Shown in pieces: positions 63,374 to 64,000 of a stretch of 64,000 nucleotides of DNA (within the stretch, counting starts at the first letter, position 1; the number at the start of each line of letters is the position of its first letter). The stretch is from Apostichopus japonicus (Eukaryota; Echinodermata; Holothuroidea; Aspidochirotida; Stichopodidae). A model generated the notes under the pieces. It made no database searches and was not told the DNA's origin. It saw nothing but the letters and a program-made list of their open reading frames with translations. Location: assembly GCF_037975245.1 (NCBI RefSeq), contig NC_092577.1:31213398-31277397 (forward strand), written 5' to 3'. Position numbers and translations under genes: made by a program.

Positions 63374-63416
63374 GTAAAAGAGAAGTGTTAACAAACTACT
63401 TATCTGTAAAGCAGTG

Positions 63417-63560
63417 TAGGTAAATGTTTAGTAAGAGGGCCTGACGTTTCGATCCTAAACAGGGGTTTCTTCAAAAACAAACTGACCTATGGATTTGCCT
63501 TGGAAGAGAAGATCCTGCTAGAATCGAAACGTCAGTCCCTCTACCTTAAAATTCACTCAT
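63417..63560. repeat. Inverted pair of GAAACGTC motifs (hammerhead-like)
   Basis: AGAGGGCCTGACGTTTCGATC (63434-63454, one strand) is the inverted counterpart of GATTCTAGC-type sequence ending GAATCGAAACGTCAGTCCCTCT at 63521-63542. GAAACGTC occurs on the + strand at 63526-63533 and on the minus strand at 63450-63443. GAAAC...GTC is the stem III and cleavage-site half of small hammerheads of Penelope-like elements; the CUGANGA half is degenerate here. Confidence 0.55.
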
Positions 63561-64000
63561 GGATGGGTAAGTATGTATTTCCTGGTTTTTTGTCTCCTTA
63601 CTGATTTCCCACCTTTGCCTAACCAATCCTAAATTTGTCTAAATGTCACTCTGTAAACCAAATGTGGGGAGATTGTTGTGAAATGTTACCCAGTTTTAAG
63701 ACAAATTTCTAACTACTGTACTTTCAATTTTTTTTGCTTTGAAGCATTTGTAATGCCAGTTTGAGCAGTATGAATATCCTGTGTCAATTAAAATGAAGAT
63801 CTGGGACAGTTCGTACTTTTACGGTTCAGATGCCTTGAAAAACAGGATGGGACAGAGTTGTATCAGAATTTAGGGAAATTATCCCAACTGGTTTTGCTAA
63901 TTTTTTGTTTGCTAATTTTGCTAATTTTTATCAAGAATCATTATATAAAGTTTTCCAACTTGTGACAAGTAGGTGGCAATCCGCTTGAAACCTGTGAATC
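63561..64000. other. Kelch-like intron to the window end
   Basis: No Kelch-repeat exon or other element recognised. Confidence 0.5.

Overview
This is a eukaryotic, intron-rich, A+T-rich window crowded with repeats. Short protein-coding exons with GT-AG introns are scattered among long microsatellites, satellites, miniature DNA transposons, SINEs and LINE/Penelope relics. The gene content (tandem secreted von Willebrand factor C proteins, an NXPE-type PC-esterase, a BTB-BACK-Kelch gene) and the many short 'AGGCCTA' words suggest an invertebrate deuterostome, most likely an echinoderm; a sea cucumber is plausible. That assignment is inference.

Layout. 0-5.6 kb: a recent tandem duplication (unit about 3.2 kb) in which each copy carries two VWC exons; the 5' end of this gene lies outside the window or was not found. 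5.6-19 kb: no convincing host gene, but a T-rich minisatellite, a hAT-like MITE with its own empty site nearby, a foldback element, a decayed LINE, a foldback element packed with GATATC repeats, and about 1.2 kb of perfect TCTA repeat. 19.1-23.4 kb: a complete two-VWC secreted-protein gene with TATA box, signal-peptide exon, two VWC exons and a 3' UTR exon; its introns hold a Penelope relic and a second hAT-like MITE. 27.1-30.1 kb: a complete four-exon gene for a 282-residue protein that I do not recognise. 30.5-36.1 kb: TA microsatellites around a perfect 231-bp palindrome, then three of the four copies of one hAT-like MITE family (the fourth is at 40.3 kb), plus a 27-bp minisatellite. 36.4-45.7 kb, minus strand: an NXPE-like gene, its introns filled with LINE 3' ends, a MITE and two kinds of SINE. 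46-50.4 kb: two more TA-associated palindromes, a hammerhead-like motif, and a second GATATC foldback element. 51.2-60.8 kb: a satellite with a 179-180 bp unit in two arrays of opposite orientation (about 24 and about 9 units) separated by 3.4 kb that includes a 1.28-kb hAT-like element. 61.6 kb to the end: the BTB and BACK exons of a Kelch-like gene that runs off the window.

The genes show no sign of acting together; they are unrelated neighbours. The most unusual material is the repeats. (i) Two foldback elements have related ends and 4-bp target duplications, but each carries a different GATATC-cored tandem array. (ii) Palindromes embedded in TA microsatellites, two of them with hammerhead-ribozyme-like cores of the kind known from Penelope-like elements, occur near a real Penelope reverse-transcriptase fragment that is itself cut off at a TA repeat. 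(iii) The satellite has a dyad in every unit and is arranged in opposing arrays.
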